DNA of 64,000 nucleotides from a virus: the IMG/VR virus record IMGVR_UViG_3300050128_000053, positions 24,866 through 88,865 of that record. One strand, 5' to 3'. Below, piece by piece: positions 41,414 to 50,016 of the stretch. How positions within the stretch are numbered: position 1 is the first letter of the stretch; each line of letters starts with the position of its first letter. A program made the translations under genes and the position numbers. Under the pieces are notes generated by a model. That model ran no database searches and was not told the origin of the DNA. It worked only from the letters and a program-made list of their open reading frames with translations.

Positions 41414-41725
41414 ATGCCCATCACGTCGTCACTGTTCGGAAACGCCGTCACTGCAGCTGTGACCAAGACCAACGAGAAGCTGGCCACCCTCGAGCCCGAT
41501 GCCATTGCCCGGCTCGAAGAGACGGCAACCCTCGAGTTCAGGGACTGGTACGAGCTAGGAGAGCTGGCGTCCCGTGCTCTGCTGGCCGGCCACGTCGACG
41601 CCGATACGGCACAGACCATCTACGTCATCCACACCCGCTTCAACAGCGGCGCCAGCTTGGCCGAGCGGCTCGTGTTCTTGCAGGTAGCCGAAGAGCTTCT
41701 CTCAGCCCGTCTAGCTTGGAAGTGA
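41414..41725 (+). CDS. Hypothetical protein (103 aa)
   Basis: Start MPITSSLFGNAVTA follows AAAAGGGAGGCTTTACA. An upstream in-frame extension overlaps the previous gene. Mostly helical, rich in Ala, Leu and Glu, ending LQVAEELLSARLAWK. Function unknown. Confidence 0.6.
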   Translation: MPITSSLFGNAVTAAVTKTNEKLATLEPDAIARLEETATLEFRDWYELGELASRALLAGHVDADTAQTIYVIHTRFNSGASLAERLVFLQVAEELLSARLAWK

Positions 41726-41754
41726 GCGATTACGCAAAAGTAATCCGTAATCGC
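41726..41754. promoter_or_regulatory. Inverted repeat upstream of the DUF932 gene
   Basis: GCGATTAC (41726-41733) and GTAATCGC (41747-41754) are perfect inverted 8-mers about 50 bases before the DUF932 start. They share GATTAC/GTAATC with the operator at 40.37 kb. A stem or an operator is possible. Confidence 0.4.
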
Positions 41755-41804
41755 TGATTACCTGCTACACTCCCATTAAATCAAATCACTCGAAAGGAAC
41801 AAAA

Positions 41805-42875
41805 ATGTCGAAGGAATCCATCACTTGGCTCAACCAGAACATTTTGATCGGCCGCACCGATCAGAGAGGGCACGCTTGGCATTACAAGGCGGCGGCACAG
41901 GGCGATGAGTCCAATCATTACCCAGGCTTCATCCCAGTCCCTGACGTCGAGCGCCGGCTCTTCGCCTTTGACCCTGTCGAGCGGCCTGCCGCTACCCTGC
42001 GGCCCTATGTGGTGGGGGAAGGGAACCCCCTCGCCCTCGTAGAGATCGAAGGCGTGCGCTACGAGGTCATCATCGACTCCGAGCACAAGGCGATCTGTGA
42101 CCCCGATCACGGTGTGGTGTTCAACTACCCCACCAGTGATTACCAGATTCACAACTACCGCCAGTGGCTGCTCAATAATGTTGCCACCATTCTCGACGCC
42201 GATTTGGGAATCAGCTCTGCTGGTCTCTTGCGCCGTCGGGCTCAAGCCTGGGTCGAGGTCTCAGTACCCGAGAACATCGAGACCCCCGAGGGTGTCACCT
42301 TCCGGCCCAACCTGCTGGTGTTCACGTCGCTCGACGCCACTTTGGCCACGACGTACAAGCGCACCATTGGCGAGGTCGTGTGCGATAACACGCTACAAGC
42401 TCGCATTGGAGAAGAAGGCGAGACCTTCCGCATCCGCCACACGGCGAACTCGTTGGGGCGGGTGACCGAAGCCCGTCAAGCACTGAACATCATCTACAGC
42501 GCTGCGGACGATTTCGCTGCCGAGGTAGCAGAACTGTGTCGGGTCGAGGTGACCGAGAAGGAGTGGCAGAGCGTGCTGAGCGCTCTAGTGCCGACTGAGG
42601 GCAAGGAGCCGGGGCGCTCACTCACCATCGCTGAGAACAAGAAGGGCAAGCTGAATCAGCTCTACCACTTCGATCCCCGCTGTGCACCCTGGGAGGGCAC
42701 CAAGTTCGGTGTGATCCAAACCGCCAACACCTACAACCTCCATGAGGCCACAGTGCGCAACACCCACGGCGGTGGGCGCGTGGAGCGCAATCAGCTCAAG
42801 ATCATCTCGGGCCAAGCCGCTCGAGTAGACAACTACGTGGCCGAGGTCGTTGACCTTGTGCTCGCTGCTTCCTGA
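41805..42875 (+). CDS. DUF932 family protein
   Basis: A 356-residue protein starting MSKESITWLNQNILIG after CGAAAGGAACAAAA. The core (DYQIHNYRQWLLNNVATILD, RRRAQAWVEVSVPE, PNLLVFTSLDATLATTYKR, VVCDNTLQAR) matches the DUF932 family, found in phages and plasmids near SSB and recombination genes. A DNA-metabolism role is likely but unproven. It is followed directly by ssb. Confidence 0.82.
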   Translation: MSKESITWLNQNILIGRTDQRGHAWHYKAAAQGDESNHYPGFIPVPDVERRLFAFDPVERPAATLRPYVVGEGNPLALVEIEGVRYEVIIDSEHKAICDPDHGVVFNYPTSDYQIHNYRQWLLNNVATILDADLGISSAGLLRRRAQAWVEVSVPENIETPEGVTFRPNLLVFTSLDATLATTYKRTIGEVVCDNTLQARIGEEGETFRIRHTANSLGRVTEARQALNIIYSAADDFAAEVAELCRVEVTEKEWQSVLSALVPTEGKEPGRSLTIAENKKGKLNQLYHFDPRCAPWEGTKFGVIQTANTYNLHEATVRNTHGGGRVERNQLKIISGQAARVDNYVAEVVDLVLAAS

Positions 42876-42925
42876 ATCACCCACCACACATCAAATCAAA
42901 TCAATCACGCACAAGGAGCAACACC

Positions 42926-43309
42926 ATGAGCAACACAACCACCATCACAGGCAACCTGACCAGGGAGCCGGAGATCCGTTACACCAAGGAGGGTCAGGCC
43001 ACGGCGCAATTGGGCGTAGCGGTCAACCGGCGCTGGTTGGATCGGACCACCCAGGATTGGCAGGAGTCCGTCTCCTTCTTCGAGGTCGTGTGCTGGAGGG
43101 ATCTGGCCGAGAACGTGGCCCTCTCCCTCTCCAAAGGTATGCGGGTTGTCGTCACTGGCCGCCTGGAGCAGCGCAGCTGGGAGACCGAGGAAGGAGAGCA
43201 CCGCTCCAAGGTGGAGATCACGGCCGATGAAATCGGGCCATCGCTCCGCTTCGCCACCGCCGACGTACAGCGCACCGAGCGCCGAACCAGCGAGGAGGAG
43301 ACCAGGTGA
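42926..43309 (+). CDS. ssb: Single-stranded DNA-binding protein
   Basis: A 127-residue SSB starting MSNTTTITGNLTREPEI after AAGGAGCAACACC. The OB fold is evident: TGNLTREPEIRYTKEG, then AQLGVAVNRRW, then FEVVCWRDLAENVALSL and GMRVVVTGRLEQRSWET. It coats phage single-stranded DNA in replication and recombination. The C-terminal tail is short and acidic/basic mixed, without the usual DDDIPF. Confidence 0.92.
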   Translation: MSNTTTITGNLTREPEIRYTKEGQATAQLGVAVNRRWLDRTTQDWQESVSFFEVVCWRDLAENVALSLSKGMRVVVTGRLEQRSWETEEGEHRSKVEITADEIGPSLRFATADVQRTERRTSEEETR

Positions 43310-43764
43310 GTACTCGATCCATCATTGCTGTTCCCCATGGCGACTCGTGGAGAGGGCGCTACGTCCATTCGGACGGCTACCCGACCTGGCGAGCCCGCAA
43401 CCTCTGGGTCCTCGTTAAGCGAGGGGGCCTCGAGCAAACCCGCAAAGTGTTGACCGAAGACCATTTCGGTTGGTCCCAGGTCGATGACAATCAGCCGGCA
43501 GGAGAAGGGCGAGCTGACGGCAGGTGGGTGATCGTCCCCGGGTGGGGAGAGGCCTACACGCCCGAAGAGCATCCATCTGACCGGTGGTATACCCCTGAAG
43601 ATTACGGCGACACCGAATGGACTTACATCCTCGGTGATGACGGGTTACGGGTGCTCAAGCAAGGGGCGTTTGGTTCGGCCACTTCTGTCCTCATTGGCAC
43701 CTACCGCTGGGACGAAGACGAGCCCAACTGGGAAGCAGTCGAAAAGGAGGGATACGCCCAATGA
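43306..43764 (+). CDS. Conserved hypothetical protein (152 aa)
   Basis: Starts MSTRSIIAVPHGDSWRGRYVH and overlaps the ssb stop (GTGA). The segment HSDGYPTWRARNLWVLVKR and the WTYILGDDGLRVL region resemble a small conserved phage protein. No catalytic motif recognised. Confidence 0.65.
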   Translation: MSTRSIIAVPHGDSWRGRYVHSDGYPTWRARNLWVLVKRGGLEQTRKVLTEDHFGWSQVDDNQPAGEGRADGRWVIVPGWGEAYTPEEHPSDRWYTPEDYGDTEWTYILGDDGLRVLKQGAFGSATSVLIGTYRWDEDEPNWEAVEKEGYAQ

Positions 43765-43961
43765 CCATCCACGATTACAGCACGGGCGACCTGCCCACTC
43801 AAGAAGCCCCGCAGTGGAGCACTGAAGAACTGCAACGGGACTTTGATGTGCTCGGTTTCCAAGCACCGTTCGTTGTTGTGCGGCGGCGCAGCGACGGCGT
43901 CAAAGGTTCACTGCAGTTCAACCACAATCCCCGTGTCTATTTCGGATTTCAGGAGGTGTGA
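43761..43961 (+). CDS. Hypothetical protein (66 aa)
   Basis: Starts MTIHDYSTGDLPTQ and overlaps the previous stop (ATGA). The C-terminal half (DVLGFQAPFVVVRRRSDG, then SLQFNHNPRVYFGF) looks like a small complete domain. Its stop overlaps the next ATG (TGATG). Confidence 0.6.
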   Translation: MTIHDYSTGDLPTQEAPQWSTEELQRDFDVLGFQAPFVVVRRRSDGVKGSLQFNHNPRVYFGFQEV

Positions 43962-44115
43962 TGAAGAAGAACTACGAACTGCTCGATGCTGTGGTCAAAA
44001 AGATTGAAACCGATCCTGCGAGACCCAAGACGAGGCAGCGGCCAATGTCGCTGATCGCAACAAGCGGGCCGAAGAGCTGGGCATCGTAGCCCGCTACGAA
44101 GCCTTCGCCAAGTAG
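43961..44115 (+). pseudogene. Small helical protein with a frame break
   Basis: The ATG at 43961 follows AGGAGGTGTG. The first 20 codons (MKKNYELLDAVVKKIETDPA) are good. A shift of -1 near 44022-44026 would continue as ETQDEAAANVADRNKR to ARYEAFAK and end at TAG 44113. In the given frame it ends after 42 codons with poor composition. One missing G in GCGAG restores a 50-residue protein. Confidence 0.5.
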
Positions 44116-44142
44116 TCCAACATCAAATCAAAAGGAGCAAAA

Positions 44143-44418
44143 ATGGCGTATAGTCAAATCATTCCACTGAGCAATCGACCATCGATTCTTGTCTCGGTTC
44201 AACCCGGACCAGGGCATGAGGTCATCTGGATCGAACAGGCAACAAGTGCAGTGATCGAACACCAAACCAATGCCCTGGTGTTCTCGATCGACGATCTCGA
44301 CAAGGTAGCCTCTGTCTTGACAGAACTGCGCGACTTCCTCAAGCCAAAGAGCCTCACCTCTCACCAAAGGCAACAGAAGAACAGGCTGGAATCAGAACTT
44401 GGGAGACTGCGCAGATAG
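44143..44418 (+). CDS. Hypothetical protein (91 aa)
   Basis: Starts MAYSQIIPLSNRPS after AAAAGGAGCAAAA. A beta-rich start (ILVSVQPGPGHEVIWIEQ) is followed by a helix, FSIDDLDKVASVLTELRDFL, and a basic tail. Function unknown. Confidence 0.6.
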   Translation: MAYSQIIPLSNRPSILVSVQPGPGHEVIWIEQATSAVIEHQTNALVFSIDDLDKVASVLTELRDFLKPKSLTSHQRQQKNRLESELGRLRR

Positions 44419-44713
44419 GGACTCTTTTGAGACGAGGTGCGCTTTGCTTGGCGATTTTGAAGAGCCGTGTTCAATCCCTGAAGCATTTACGAGACGGCGA
44501 ATCCTCATCGGCGAGATCCAAGAGATACAAGCTCAACTCGGAGACTGGACCAAGCGTGAGAAGGTGCGCCATAACCGGAGGGCCTATCAAGACTACGCCC
44601 ACTGGAGAACCAGTGCCGTTTGGGCCATGACGTCTCGACTGGAAGAACTTCGCTACATCAAAAGTTGGATCTTTGAGCGCCAAACCTTTGAGGAAGATCG
44701 AGTGAGCGCTTGA
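44399..44713 (+). CDS. Hypothetical helical protein (104 aa)
   Basis: Opens at TTG 44399 within the end of the previous gene. A later TTG near 44440 is an alternative. ILIGEIQEIQAQLGDW and the YAHWRTSAVWAMTSRLEEL region form an alpha-helical protein rich in Arg and Trp. No family named. Confidence 0.5.
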   Translation: MGDCADRDSFETRCALLGDFEEPCSIPEAFTRRRILIGEIQEIQAQLGDWTKREKVRHNRRAYQDYAHWRTSAVWAMTSRLEELRYIKSWIFERQTFEEDRVSA

Positions 44714-44750
44714 GGTCTACCCATCTTCGAGCAGTTTGAGGAGTTTCAAG

Positions 44751-44942
44751 ATGATTGAGGAAGATTTCACCAAGGCTGGCAGCATCACTCGGCGGTGTCG
44801 CCCCCTATGGATGGCCCCGTTCCTTGCTGCCCGCTATGCGGTCAAGCGTCGTCGGCTGCGGGCGTTCCATAGATACCTCCACGGCTGGTGGCTTGTCCAT
44901 GAGTACGACCGGCAACATCGGGCGGTGGAGGGGGCACGATGA
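44751..44942 (+). CDS. Small basic protein (63 aa)
   Basis: Start MIEEDFTKAGSITRR follows GAGGAGTTTCAAG. Rich in Arg, His and Trp, with FLAARYAVKRRRLRAFHRYL. Possibly nucleic-acid-binding or membrane-surface-binding. Its stop overlaps the next ATG (ATGA). Confidence 0.5.
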   Translation: MIEEDFTKAGSITRRCRPLWMAPFLAARYAVKRRRLRAFHRYLHGWWLVHEYDRQHRAVEGAR

Positions 44943-45112
44943 GCGTCGGCAAGATCATCTCAGTCCATTGTGACTCCTGCGGCCAATGGGCGGATCGTCC
45001 GACTGGTGGTACGGCCACTCAGATGCGAGCGGCCCTACATCGTGGCGGCTGGCGCACGCTGCCGGGCGGGAAGGACATCTGCAATGAATGTCGAGCCAAG
45101 GATGGAGCGTGA
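44939..45112 (+). CDS. Zinc ribbon protein (57 aa)
   Basis: Frame MSVGKIISVHCDSCGQW to ICNECRAKDGA. C-x2-C pairs at both ends around a loop with GWRTLPGGKD make a typical small phage zinc ribbon. It overlaps both neighbours by four bases. Confidence 0.7.
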   Translation: MSVGKIISVHCDSCGQWADRPTGGTATQMRAALHRGGWRTLPGGKDICNECRAKDGA

Positions 45113-45405
45113 GCGAGAAGACCGACCGTTTCAGGTGGTGCCCACACGGAGAGCCGTTCTGGACTCCTGAGAACCAAGTGGCTCATCCGGCGTATTCCTG
45201 TGTGGTCTGTAGTCGGCCAGTTCATCACCCAACCTCTAGCCCGTGTGGCTGTGCCGCGGAGCGGAAGGAAACGGGAATGGGCTTCTACTGCACGGCGTGT
45301 CGAGATGCCCTTGATGTGTTGGAGGCCGATACGCACGTCGGGAAGGTGCATCGCATCCTTGTTCGCAAGGCCAATATGGCTGGGAGGCCGTGTAGTGACG
45401 ACTGA
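45109..45405 (+). CDS. Cys/His-rich protein (98 aa)
   Basis: GTG at 45109 overlaps the previous TGA. FRWCPHGEPFW, SCVVCSRPVH, PCGCA and FYCTACRDAL give enough Cys/His for two zinc sites. A probable nucleic-acid- or protein-binding module of unknown role. Confidence 0.6.
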   Translation: MSEKTDRFRWCPHGEPFWTPENQVAHPAYSCVVCSRPVHHPTSSPCGCAAERKETGMGFYCTACRDALDVLEADTHVGKVHRILVRKANMAGRPCSDD

Positions 45406-45438
45406 AAAACCATTCCCATTTGAAAGGGTGTTTGCCTG

Positions 45439-45669
45439 ATGACTCAGCCGATTTTGATCGCTCCTGTGACAAGGGTCATTGCTCGCGTACTTGATGCCTG
45501 GTTATATGACCTTAGGGACGGAGACGTTTGGGGCGAACTTACCGATGAAGAAATCAGCGACGTCGCTTGCGACATCGCCGACTCTTTGAACCCGAGACCG
45601 GATCCCGATGATCCCTGCAAATGGTGGATTACGCTTCCCTCAGCTGACGGGACTCTTCCTCAAAGCTAG
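45439..45669 (+). CDS. Hypothetical protein (76 aa)
   Basis: Starts MTQPILIAPVTRVIARV. Helical and acidic, with TDEEISDVACDIADSLNP. It is the last plus-strand gene of the block and overlaps the convergent QF-motif gene by about 40 bases. Confidence 0.5.
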   Translation: MTQPILIAPVTRVIARVLDAWLYDLRDGDVWGELTDEEISDVACDIADSLNPRPDPDDPCKWWITLPSADGTLPQS

Positions 45670-46189
45670 GCTTCCCCATCTTTTTCCGCAGCCCTTCTGT
45701 GTAGAGGTCCATGGCATGCCCCAGTGCGTGCTCATGGAGTCTTTGGCCCTCAGGGGTGAGACCCGCAATGTGCGCTCCTGATCCAGGCTTGCCTGCATTA
45801 CCTGGGTGAATCGAGTTGTAGATGTCCTTACCAGAAGAGACGTGATACATAGCCCGTTGCTTATTCATAAGCATCTCTTCTGTAGCTCGGCGGTGTTCAC
45901 GCTCAGGGAACCTTCGAGACACGTCAGCATCCCCTTCAGGTCCATTATCCTCATGCCAGAAGCCGAAATGAGCACCGGGCCCGTGCAAGGCACCATGAAA
46001 CGTCTTGGTGTAGTCCTCAAGGGCTTCGGCAGTTGTGGGGATACTCACCTTGCGCTCGGACCCGGGTTGAGAGACCATGATGCCCGTTGTGGGCTCTTCG
46101 CCTGTCTTCACCTTGACCGAGAACCCACTACTCGGAGCGTTCGCCCGCTCAGCTAAGGCGCTGAACTGTTCGCGTCGAAGCGGTGGCAC
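45629..46189 (-). CDS. Small protein with N-terminal QF motif (186 aa)
   Basis: Starts MPPLRREQFSALAERA, a member of the L-x-x-x-QF or L-x-x-QF set in this window. It continues with a conserved-looking FSVKVKTGEEPTTGIMV, a His/Gly-rich middle (FHGALHGPGAHFGFWHE) and a helical C-terminus. It resembles proteins encoded near portal/MuF genes in actinophages. Catalytic function is not recognised. Confidence 0.55.
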   Translation of the reverse strand: MPPLRREQFSALAERANAPSSGFSVKVKTGEEPTTGIMVSQPGSERKVSIPTTAEALEDYTKTFHGALHGPGAHFGFWHEDNGPEGDADVSRRFPEREHRRATEEMLMNKQRAMYHVSSGKDIYNSIHPGNAGKPGSGAHIAGLTPEGQRLHEHALGHAMDLYTEGLRKKMGKPSFEEESRQLREA

Positions 46190-46199
46190 GAACTAGAGG

Positions 46200-46676
46200 C
46201 TAGTACTCGAGATCATCGCCGGCTGATCCACCCACGTCGTACGCTGGCACATTCGGATTGGGCGGTACGCCCATGGCACCGTCAAAGAACGCTTCCCCAA
46301 TTGGTGCCTGATTGAGCGCCGTGTAAGGAGCCGCCACAACAGCTGGGTTCATATCGTATGCACCAGCACCAACAGGATTGGCGTCTGCAGTCCAATCGGG
46401 AGTGAAACCTGTGTCTTGAGCCGTATACGGCGGGAATGCCGCTCCCGTGTCCTTCTGCGCCGTCCAGCCAATGGTGGCCGGATTACCCGTCCCAAGGCGC
46501 TCATAACACTGCGGAACCGAACCTGCGGTCTCAGCGCACAAGATATTGGCTTGAGCAGCAGCCTCTTGAAGGGCTGCTCGAGAGACTGGGTCAGAGTTCC
46601 CGCCGTCAGGCTGGCCAAAGATTCCACCCTGGATCTGTTGATAATAGCCAATGTCACTCACACTTGAGATTACCAT
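46200..46676 (-). CDS. Hypothetical Pro/Ala-rich protein (158 aa)
   Basis: Start taken as ATG 46676 (MVISSVSDIGYYQQ), with no good ribosome site. A longer frame to 46760 overlaps the divergent gene. Low-complexity Pro/Ala/Gly composition, with two Cys (ANILCAET, VPQCYERLG). Probably a virion accessory protein of the disordered kind seen at 56-62 kb. Confidence 0.5.
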   Translation of the reverse strand: MVISSVSDIGYYQQIQGGIFGQPDGGNSDPVSRAALQEAAAQANILCAETAGSVPQCYERLGTGNPATIGWTAQKDTGAAFPPYTAQDTGFTPDWTADANPVGAGAYDMNPAVVAAPYTALNQAPIGEAFFDGAMGVPPNPNVPAYDVGGSAGDDLEY

Positions 46677-46682
46677 CAGGAC

Positions 46683-47354
46683 ATGAAGATTTTGATTGGG
46701 TGCCCGATCAAGGACCGCGGCTGGTGCCTTCCTTCTTGGTACGAGGGCATTGAAGACCAAGGCCTTGAGGTCGAGGTGATCACGATTTTGAGCCCTTCAG
46801 CTGACAATACCGAACTGCTGCTCAAAGAACGAAATATCGAAATCCTCTACGATGATGATCCAGGCCGACCACCACAAGAGATAGACGGGCATGTCTGGCA
46901 CGCTGTCCAATACGCCTATATGGCGCGACTCAGGAACCAGTTACTCGACTGGGCTACCGCAGCTGAAGCTGATTACTTTCTCTCTTTGGATTCGGACATC
47001 GTCTTGTCAGCGAATGCGCTCTCGGCACTCATTGCCTTCAATCAGAGCCACCCGGGCGTTGTGGCCCCCGCCGTCAATATGTCAAGCGGCAACTCAGTGG
47101 CGTGGAACACCATGAACTGGACAAACCCGAATGCTCCCCGTCTTGCCACACGTGGATCTCCACCGACAAGCGGGAAAGTGGACGTCATCATGGCGGCCAT
47201 GCTTTTCGACCGCCGATCGATAGCGCAGTGCCGCTGGCAAGACAACAACCAGGGCGAGGACGTCGGGTTTTGCCTCGATGCCGAAGCAAGGGGGATCAAT
47301 CGGTATTGGCTTTCTGAAATCCGCTGCGCTCACCGAGTTCGCAAGATGACCTAA
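46683..47354 (+). CDS. Glycosyltransferase (GT-A fold)
   Basis: A 223-residue enzyme, the only plus-strand member of the sugar island. MKILIGCPIKDRGWCL begins the fold, YFLSLDSDIVLS carries the D-x-D site, and DVIMAAMLFDRRS then NQGEDVGFCLDAEARG is the E-D acceptor motif. The ATG follows AGGAC. It is convergent with the next gene, overlapping by four bases. Confidence 0.85.
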   Translation: MKILIGCPIKDRGWCLPSWYEGIEDQGLEVEVITILSPSADNTELLLKERNIEILYDDDPGRPPQEIDGHVWHAVQYAYMARLRNQLLDWATAAEADYFLSLDSDIVLSANALSALIAFNQSHPGVVAPAVNMSSGNSVAWNTMNWTNPNAPRLATRGSPPTSGKVDVIMAAMLFDRRSIAQCRWQDNNQGEDVGFCLDAEARGINRYWLSEIRCAHRVRKMT

Positions 47355-48115
47355 GGCAACGGCGCAAGCGGTGGCCGGTGTAAGAGGTCCTGAACCCCTG
47401 TATGCGTAGCGGCTGGGTGCGTGATGTTGTCAGCCAGAGGATTGGCATGGTTGTAGAGACACAGGACTTCTTCAAGGCAGCGGTAACGCCCAGCGGCCAG
47501 CTCGAGCCCCGCCGTCATGAAGGCGTAATCAGTTCCATTCTCCAGCCAACGGTTCGAGTTCTGCCATTTGAACTGGTGCTCGGGGATGGCCTTGAAGACC
47601 TTCCCTTTCATCGTTCGGAGATGATTGAAACAACTGCCCGCACCCGAAAGGATGTACTGGCGGTACGAAGAATCCCTCACCACTTCGTCTGGAAAAGGAA
47701 CTGCCGGCGGGCAGGTATCAACCCATGGGACAGGACGGTAGTTGCCGTAAGTCAAAAGGACATCAGGATCGGCATAGCAGTCAGCTAACTGTTGCAACAC
47801 TTCGGAGTGGGCCAGCTGATCACCATCGAGATCGAGGAAGACGATTACGTCCTCGTCTTCCACTTCAAGGGCGATTAGACCGTCGTACTGATTACGCACT
47901 GCGAAGCGCTGATCAGGATTGATCTGATACCCAAAGTGGTCGCAGAAGTCAGGAGAGTTGCACCATTCTTCGATTACTCTATCCCCACGATCAGAACAAG
48001 CATCGTAAACGATCATCGATTCCCAGTCGTCACGAGTTTGGCGTTTGATTGAGCACAGTGTCTGCTCAATGAAACCCTCACAGCTCCAACCAACAGAGAT
48101 GATCTTAAATGTCAT
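47351..48115 (-). CDS. Glycosyltransferase family 2
   Basis: A 254-residue enzyme. KIISVGWSCEGFIEQTLCSI begins the nucleotide fold, and DVIVFLDLDGDQLAH holds the D-x-D-like site. The later RWLENGTDYAFMTAG region matches the acceptor side. It overlaps the methyltransferase gene upstream by four bases (ATGA), so they are translated together. Confidence 0.88.
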   Translation of the reverse strand: MTFKIISVGWSCEGFIEQTLCSIKRQTRDDWESMIVYDACSDRGDRVIEEWCNSPDFCDHFGYQINPDQRFAVRNQYDGLIALEVEDEDVIVFLDLDGDQLAHSEVLQQLADCYADPDVLLTYGNYRPVPWVDTCPPAVPFPDEVVRDSSYRQYILSGAGSCFNHLRTMKGKVFKAIPEHQFKWQNSNRWLENGTDYAFMTAGLELAAGRYRCLEEVLCLYNHANPLADNITHPAATHTGVQDLLHRPPLAPLP

Positions 48116-48651
48116 ACTGGAACCAGACGTATGATGTCGTCCTCAAGTTTGTAATGGAAGCCGTTGTCCTGCGCGAAGGTTCGCACCCACGAAAGCGGTG
48201 GATAATCCTTGAACTCTTCGGTGTGCTCAGGACCCTCGCCAAAAAGACGAGCGTCATCGATGAGGATGACCGATCCCTTAGGAGCAGTTACCGCAACCGA
48301 CAACTCGGAGACAATCGGTGTGTCGATCTCTCCGCGTACGGGTCCACCGGACCAATGTCCGTCAAGCCAGAAGAGGACTGGAGTTGAAAAGTAGGCCACC
48401 AAGCCCGCTAAGTAGTCTCCACTATCTCCGCAGTAGCAGTTGACCTTCTCTATTCCAGAGAAACGATCTTTCGCCCGGTAATAAAGATCACGGTCAAGTT
48501 CGATGGTATTCAACACGTCAAAGTCGTCGAGCAAAGCGGCAACTGTGTCACCAACACTGGTGCCAGTCTCTATGAAGACCTTGGTTTCAAATGCTCGAGC
48601 GTAAGTGCGGATGATCTCGACACGCTCTGCAGCCGGCAGATAAAGAGGCAT
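48112..48651 (-). CDS. SAM-dependent methyltransferase (class I)
   Basis: A 179-residue protein starting MPLYLPAAERVEII at 48651. An upstream in-frame ATG would overlap the neighbour. FIETGTSVGDTVAAL is the SAM-binding motif I, NTIELD motif II, and VLFWLDGHWSGG the characteristic L-D-G-H loop of small sugar/aglycone methyltransferases. Likely decorates a sugar or peptide substrate of the island. Confidence 0.85.
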   Translation of the reverse strand: MPLYLPAAERVEIIRTYARAFETKVFIETGTSVGDTVAALLDDFDVLNTIELDRDLYYRAKDRFSGIEKVNCYCGDSGDYLAGLVAYFSTPVLFWLDGHWSGGPVRGEIDTPIVSELSVAVTAPKGSVILIDDARLFGEGPEHTEEFKDYPPLSWVRTFAQDNGFHYKLEDDIIRLVPV

Positions 48652-49247
48652 CAGCAGTAAACCACCCCCATACCTGGGTACTGACCTTCGAAGTCCCAAT
48701 CCTCCAAACTGTGCGCTTTGCAGAACTCCAACATTGCAGTACGCACTGGGAAAGGCGGCTGTGGAGTCACAGCATTCCCTGTCACTTCAAGTGCCGTGTC
48801 GTGCAAGAGGATGCGCCCACCATTTCGTACTTTTCCGTAATACAGACTTAACTCCCTCAGCGTCTGTTCGTATGTGTGCTGTGTATCGATGAAGACGATG
48901 TCGACTACTCCAGGTAGCGCATCCAAGATCATGCTGTCAGTGTCGTTACCAAGAAGAAAGGTCCAGTAATCAACACACCCGAGCGGACCTTGCGAGTTGA
49001 GTAGTTCTATTCCGGTCTCGGGATCAACCACTGGGAACGAACAGTCAACAGACCAGAGCTGGCCTCTTGTCTGTTGAAGGGCATAAAGCCAAGCGATGGT
49101 CGAGGCCCCATAACGAACCCCGAGTTCGATTACCTTCGTGGCATCGATGGCATCAACCGTGGACAAGATGTAGTGCATGAAGGGACCCATGTCGGAGTTC
49201 TTCTCGCACAGAAGATCGAACCGCTCTTTGAGTACAACAGGATCCAT
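48651..49247 (-). CDS. SAM-dependent methyltransferase (Methyltransf_24-like)
   Basis: A 198-residue protein starting MDPVVLKERFDLL. VIELGVRYGASTIAWL is motif I, LWSVDCS motif II, VDIVFIDTQHTYEQ the acidic loop with D-x-x-H-x-Y, and RILLHDTA motif V. Similar proteins methylate sugars or act beside glycosyltransferases in O-antigen-like clusters. Its stop overlaps the next ATG. Confidence 0.85.
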   Translation of the reverse strand: MDPVVLKERFDLLCEKNSDMGPFMHYILSTVDAIDATKVIELGVRYGASTIAWLYALQQTRGQLWSVDCSFPVVDPETGIELLNSQGPLGCVDYWTFLLGNDTDSMILDALPGVVDIVFIDTQHTYEQTLRELSLYYGKVRNGGRILLHDTALEVTGNAVTPQPPFPVRTAMLEFCKAHSLEDWDFEGQYPGMGVVYC

Positions 49248-49257
49248 GCTTGCGTCC

Positions 49258-50016
49258 CTACCAGTTGAGGTAGCTTGAGTGTTCGTTACCACCCAGCTCA
49301 AAATCGAGTGATTCGATTTTCTGCCCGCGGTACCAGCCGACCATGTCGGGCGTCCTGCTGTCTCCGTAGACCGGAGGTTTACCTGACCCTTGCTCTCGAT
49401 GCACCAAGTAGGAGCCGTATTGGCTGAGCACTCCACAGCGAGCCCCCGTACGGGTAATGGCACAGACCTGGTCATCGAGTCCGTAGTACCAGGGGAAGTC
49501 GGTGCTCATGTCACGCCAGACTGAGCGTCGGTACATGATGCACCAGCCCTCAGGGCGCACGAAACCGCTCTCGAGGGTTCCGTCGTGCGACCAGCCAATA
49601 GAGACGATGTCGAGTGGCCCAGGCTCGGGCTGGGCCGGCTGAAGGCCCCACACGCTAGGCCAGTGCTCAATGGTCCCCTCCATCCAAGCCAGTTGCTTTA
49701 CGAGCCAATCAGGGCGCAGGAAAGCCACATCAGAGTTGAGCAGCAAAACGTATTCCGACTCCTGATTCGATCTTGCCACTCCGATGTTGTTGCCTTGACT
49801 GTAGAGCCAGTTCCGGTCTTCTTCGATCAACGTGGTCATGAGACCGGTATCGCGAAGCTTGCGCAACACCTCAACGGTCTCGGGGGTGCTGGCATTGTCG
49901 ACCACTACCACTTCGTAATCGACAAACTGAGTGATTGCCAACGTGTTCAGGCAGATGGTGATCAACTCGGGGTGGTTGTAGTTGACGATTATGATGCTGA
50001 CCTTCGGAGCACTCAT
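49258..50016 (-). CDS. Glycosyltransferase family 2
   Basis: A 252-residue enzyme. VSIIIVNYNHPELITICLNT opens the fold, VVVVDNAST and NNIGVARSNQESEYVLLLNSD contain the nucleotide and D-x-D-like sites, and DFPWYYGLDDQVC is the acceptor motif. Starts MSAPKVSII, overlapping the upstream gene by four bases. Confidence 0.9.
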   Translation of the reverse strand: MSAPKVSIIIVNYNHPELITICLNTLAITQFVDYEVVVVDNASTPETVEVLRKLRDTGLMTTLIEEDRNWLYSQGNNIGVARSNQESEYVLLLNSDVAFLRPDWLVKQLAWMEGTIEHWPSVWGLQPAQPEPGPLDIVSIGWSHDGTLESGFVRPEGWCIMYRRSVWRDMSTDFPWYYGLDDQVCAITRTGARCGVLSQYGSYLVHREQGSGKPPVYGDSRTPDMVGWYRGQKIESLDFELGGNEHSSYLNW